Below are positions 61,393 through 64,000 of a stretch of 64,000 nucleotides of DNA, piece by piece. Origin of the DNA: Verrucomicrobiota bacterium (GTDB lineage Bacteria > Verrucomicrobiota > Verrucomicrobiia > Opitutales > Opitutaceae); assembly GCA_023428905.1 (NCBI GenBank), contig JAEYWP010000007.1, forward strand, positions 62,001 to 126,000. Direction: 5' to 3'. The first letter of the stretch is position 1. The number at the start of each line of letters is the position of its first letter. Both the position numbers and the translations under genes were made by a program. The notes beneath the pieces were generated by a model. That model did not search any database. It saw only the letters and a program-made list of their open reading frames with translations, and was not told the DNA's origin.

Positions 61393-62406
61393 TCAGGCTT
61401 CACATTTGAGCACGTAGACTGCGCCCTGTTCGCTGCCGATCGCGAGGAAGGCGTCGTCGGGGGACCAGACCAGCTTGGTGGCGGGGTGCGGCATGCGCAC
61501 GGTGGCGCGGAGTGGCTGCTTGCGTTCGGGACTCCAGAGCATGACTGCACCGTCCTGGGATGCGGTCGCGAGAATGCCGTGAGTGTGCTGGAACGCCACC
61601 GCACAGACCTTGGCGTCGTGCGGAAACATCTGCGGCTCGCGGCCCTCCGGACCGTCGCCCGTGCAGTCCCACAGGCAGGCATCCTTTCCTCCCCCGGTCG
61701 CGAGCCAGCGGCTGGTGCAGTCGTAGGAAAGCTCCTTCACCTTTCCCTCATAGCCACTCATGTGGAGTTCCACGTCGGTCTCGGGGATCCAGAGGTGGAC
61801 GCTGGGGTCCTGGTTGCCGGAAACGAGCCATTTGCTGTCGGGCGACCAGACCAGCGCGTGGATTCCGTTGCCGTACGCGTATTCCTTCTGCGCGACAAAG
61901 TCGTCCGCGTCCCAGAGCACCACGCCCCCGAAGTAAGCCGCGGCGACGCAGCCCCCGGCCGGCTGCCAGGCGAGGGCGGACAGCGTTTTGGGCGCGGGTT
62001 TGAACCCGTGGCGCACGGAGCCGTCGGGATGGAGGAAAGTGAGCTGTTTGCCGCAGCCGGCGGCCAGGCAGTGCTCACTGGCGTGAGGCCGCCAAGCGAG
62101 CTGCTCGACCCAGGCGTTGCCCAGACGGGAGGTGGCCGTGTGCTGCCCGGCCTGCGCGTCCCAGAACTTCACCGCCCCCTCCTGTCCGCCGGTGGCGAGC
62201 AGGTTTGCCCCGGCAGGAGCCCAGGCCAGGCAGTTGGTCCCGGACTCGTGGCCGGGGAGCACATGTCGTTTCTCGCCGGATACGCGATCGAGGAGCGTGA
62301 CCGGGCCGGCGGCGGACGCGGCTGCGAGGAGCGAACCGTCGGCCGACCAACCGAGGTCGATGGCATAATCGTCCAGGACCGCCGCCCAGTGTTTTGTCAG
62401 TTGCAT
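61393..62406 (-). CDS. WD40-repeat protein, operon partner of His-rich GTPase
   Basis: A 337-residue protein of seven WD40-type repeats, a beta-propeller that usually binds partner proteins (cores such as WSADGSLLAAASAAGPVTLLD, VKFWDAQAGQ, VMLWSPERKQ). No signal peptide, so cytoplasmic. It begins 3 bp after the GTPase stop on the same strand, so they are cotranscribed. The ending CEA and short length make a pure propeller likely. Confidence 0.85.
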   Translation of the reverse strand: MQLTKHWAAVLDDYAIDLGWSADGSLLAAASAAGPVTLLDRVSGEKRHVLPGHESGTNCLAWAPAGANLLATGGQEGAVKFWDAQAGQHTATSRLGNAWVEQLAWRPHASEHCLAAGCGKQLTFLHPDGSVRHGFKPAPKTLSALAWQPAGGCVAAAYFGGVVLWDADDFVAQKEYAYGNGIHALVWSPDSKWLVSGNQDPSVHLWIPETDVELHMSGYEGKVKELSYDCTSRWLATGGGKDACLWDCTGDGPEGREPQMFPHDAKVCAVAFQHTHGILATASQDGAVMLWSPERKQPLRATVRMPHPATKLVWSPDDAFLAIGSEQGAVYVLKCEA

Positions 62407-62409
62407 GGC

Positions 62410-63831
62410 TCAGACGAGGCAGCTTTTGAAGCCCTCGGTGAGCGCGGTGCGGTCGAGGTTCCTGCCGATGAAGACAAAGGTGTTGGTGCGGGTTTCGCCC
62501 TTCGCCCACTCGCGGTCAAACTTGGCGTCAAACAGCATGTGGACCCCCTGGAAGACCATGCGTTTGGTGGTTCCCTTGACGCTGAGCACACCTTTCATCC
62601 GATAGATGTCCCCGCCCTTCGTCTGAAGGAGTTTTCCAATCCACTCGTTCAGGCGCTTGGGATCCAGGTCGCCCGGCTGGCTGACCCCGATGGAGGAAAC
62701 GTCATCCTCATGTGAGTGCTGGTGCTGATACTCCGCCTGCCAGACCGGTTTGACGACCTCCCCGTTGACGTGGAGGTGGAGCGGGTCTTCTCCGCAGCCC
62801 TCGAAAACGAGGTAGTGACCGGCGGACGGCACCTCCACCTTGTAGTGACCGTGGCCGTCCTTCAGCAACAGCCGCTGGAGCGTCTGGCCCGGCTGGATGG
62901 TGTCGCCGTCCTTCACCTTGTTTTCCCAGTCGGAGAATGTAGTCACCGCCACATCGCGGACGGCGGCAATCGCCTTCTCGTCGAGGGAGGCGACGGGCGT
63001 CAGCACCACGTCCAGCTCATCGGGATTGCCATGGTGGTGGTGGTGATGCGCGTGGTCGTGTTCGGCATGATCATGGCCGTGCTCATGACCATGGTCGTGG
63101 TCGTGATCGCAATGCCCGATGACGAGTTCGTGGGTGCCGGCTGGCAGGGGGTAGGCGCCGGCCCATTCGAAAGGATATTCCGGCTCGAGGAAGGTCGGGT
63201 TGAGCTCGGTGGCGCGGGAAAGATTGAAGCCCCCGATGTTGAGGACGTGGTTCAGGTCGACGTTGGCGTTTTGCGCGCGATGGATCCGGGCCGCCGCATT
63301 CATCTTGCGGATACGCGCCTCGAGGCGGTCGAGCTCGGGCGCGGGCACGAGGTCGGTCTTGTTGAGGATGAGGACATCGGCGAACGCGATCTGCTTCTGC
63401 GCCTCCGGCGAATCGTCGAGGTGCTGCCAGATGTGCTTGGTGTCGACTACGGTGACGATGCCATCGAGGCGGAAGCGCTCCCGCATCTCGTCGTCGGTGA
63501 AAAAGGTCTGGGCGACCGGTCCGGGGTCGGCGAGGCCGGTGGTTTCGATCAGGATGCCGTCCAGGCGATCCTTGCGTTTCATCAGCCGACCGAGAATGCG
63601 GATGAGGTCGCCGCGCACCGAGCAGCAGATGCATCCGTTGTTCATCTCAAACAGCTCCTCCTCGCTCTGGATCACGAGCTGGTTGTCGACGCCCACTTCA
63701 CCGAACTCATTTTCGATCACCGCGAGCTTTTTGCCATGCTGCTCGGTGAGGATGCGGTTGAGAAGGGTGGTTTTGCCGGCGCCGAGGAAGCCGGTCAGGA
63801 CGGTGACGGGGATGGGAGAGTCGGTCGCCAT
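62410..63831 (-). CDS. His-rich COG0523 (CobW-type) GTPase
   Basis: A 473-residue G3E GTPase. P-loop GFLGAGKT (14-21), GCICC metal motif (66-70), NKTD (157-160), followed by a long His-rich tract at 240-267 (HCDHDHDHGHEHGHDH then HHHHHHG). After an inserted segment with more His, the CobW_C domain follows (about 395-473, EWIGKLLQTKGGD and TFVFIGRNLD). His tracts store or buffer metal in related proteins such as UreG/HypB-type chaperones. ATG at 63831 fits the fold start; upstream residues are low-complexity. Confidence 0.92.
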   Translation of the reverse strand: MATDSPIPVTVLTGFLGAGKTTLLNRILTEQHGKKLAVIENEFGEVGVDNQLVIQSEEELFEMNNGCICCSVRGDLIRILGRLMKRKDRLDGILIETTGLADPGPVAQTFFTDDEMRERFRLDGIVTVVDTKHIWQHLDDSPEAQKQIAFADVLILNKTDLVPAPELDRLEARIRKMNAAARIHRAQNANVDLNHVLNIGGFNLSRATELNPTFLEPEYPFEWAGAYPLPAGTHELVIGHCDHDHDHGHEHGHDHAEHDHAHHHHHHGNPDELDVVLTPVASLDEKAIAAVRDVAVTTFSDWENKVKDGDTIQPGQTLQRLLLKDGHGHYKVEVPSAGHYLVFEGCGEDPLHLHVNGEVVKPVWQAEYQHQHSHEDDVSSIGVSQPGDLDPKRLNEWIGKLLQTKGGDIYRMKGVLSVKGTTKRMVFQGVHMLFDAKFDREWAKGETRTNTFVFIGRNLDRTALTEGFKSCLV

Positions 63832-63935
63832 GTGGAAAATCGTTTGAGGAGGAGGTTGAACGAACGGCAAGCCCCCGGCCGCGTCAAGCGACGGCCGGGT
63901 AGCATGTTCTCCATACGCTGCGCGAACGTCCGCGC

Positions 63936-64000
63936 TCAAGCCGCAGCGGCACGGGCCGGCGCGAGTCGCTGCGCATACGCGGCAATGCGCGCGCCGTAGG
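63936..64000 (-). CDS. Possible C-terminal end of a gene entering from the right (21 codons, incomplete)
   Basis: On the minus strand the window edge opens into YGARIAAYAQRLAPARAAAA and a TGA at 63938-63936. Codon use resembles coding DNA and the end looks like a real protein tail, but too little is present to identify it. Confidence 0.35.
   Translation of the reverse strand, partial: YGARIAAYAQRLAPARAAAA

Overview
The window is 64 kb of gene-dense, GC-rich chromosome from a Gram-negative (diderm) bacterium. Outer-membrane features are a secretin, a TonB-dependent receptor, a Kdo-pathway sugar-phosphate isomerase and a lipoprotein. The mix of genes (SufU/SufS pair, proton-pumping NADH dehydrogenase cluster starting at nuoB, DUF2298 membrane protein, double-domain ThyX-like protein) and the interspersed repeats suggest Verrucomicrobiota, probably Opitutaceae. 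That placement is inference from overall resemblance, not a database result. There are no prophages, insertion sequences or CRISPR arrays; this is mostly housekeeping chromosome with a few unusual accessory modules.

Layout. 0-5.6 kb: end of a secretin gene, then surface-glycan genes (DUF2298 GT-C-like protein, UDP-galactopyranose mutase, family 2 glycosyltransferase) and a CPBP membrane protease. 5.6-13 kb: polyprenyl diphosphate synthase, ECF sigma factor with a translationally coupled membrane partner, class II fumarase, YjbQ, class I fumarase and arabinose-5-phosphate isomerase. 13-23.5 kb: LysM lipoprotein, HemN, SufU-SufS, a radical-SAM activase, QueD, a chromate transporter, an aminotransferase, a LysR regulator divergent from a CPVC thioredoxin-like protein, and tRNA-Ser(GGA). 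23.8-37.5 kb: nuoB to nuoN in canonical order but without nuoA. 37.5-48.7 kb: ThyX-like protein, ComEC-like protein, RarA, a transglutaminase, a RibB protein with a degenerate RibA-like domain, RibH, NusB, FtsY and a threonine dehydratase. 48.9-54.6 kb: a His-rich metal-handling island. 54.7-61.4 kb: folP-folB-folK-pabB-pabC overlapping with a large membrane protein that carries three related C-terminal modules. 61.4-63.8 kb: a second His-rich COG0523 GTPase with a WD40 protein.

How the parts work together. The nuo block encodes a 13-subunit complex I that needs NuoA from elsewhere. The fol/pab genes run as one translationally coupled unit making the pterin and pABA halves of folate. The metal genes form an outer-membrane-to-cytosol series: a receptor with a His/Asp-rich loop, secreted His-rich proteins, and two COG0523 GTPases with CXCC motifs. 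Zinc or another transition metal is the natural guess.

The most interesting regulatory element is upstream of the threonine dehydratase: a 29-codon leader ORF with clustered Ile codons, an intrinsic terminator, and an 8-nt segment inside the leader ORF complementary to the terminator's 5' arm. This has the architecture of classical ribosome-mediated attenuation in response to isoleucine.
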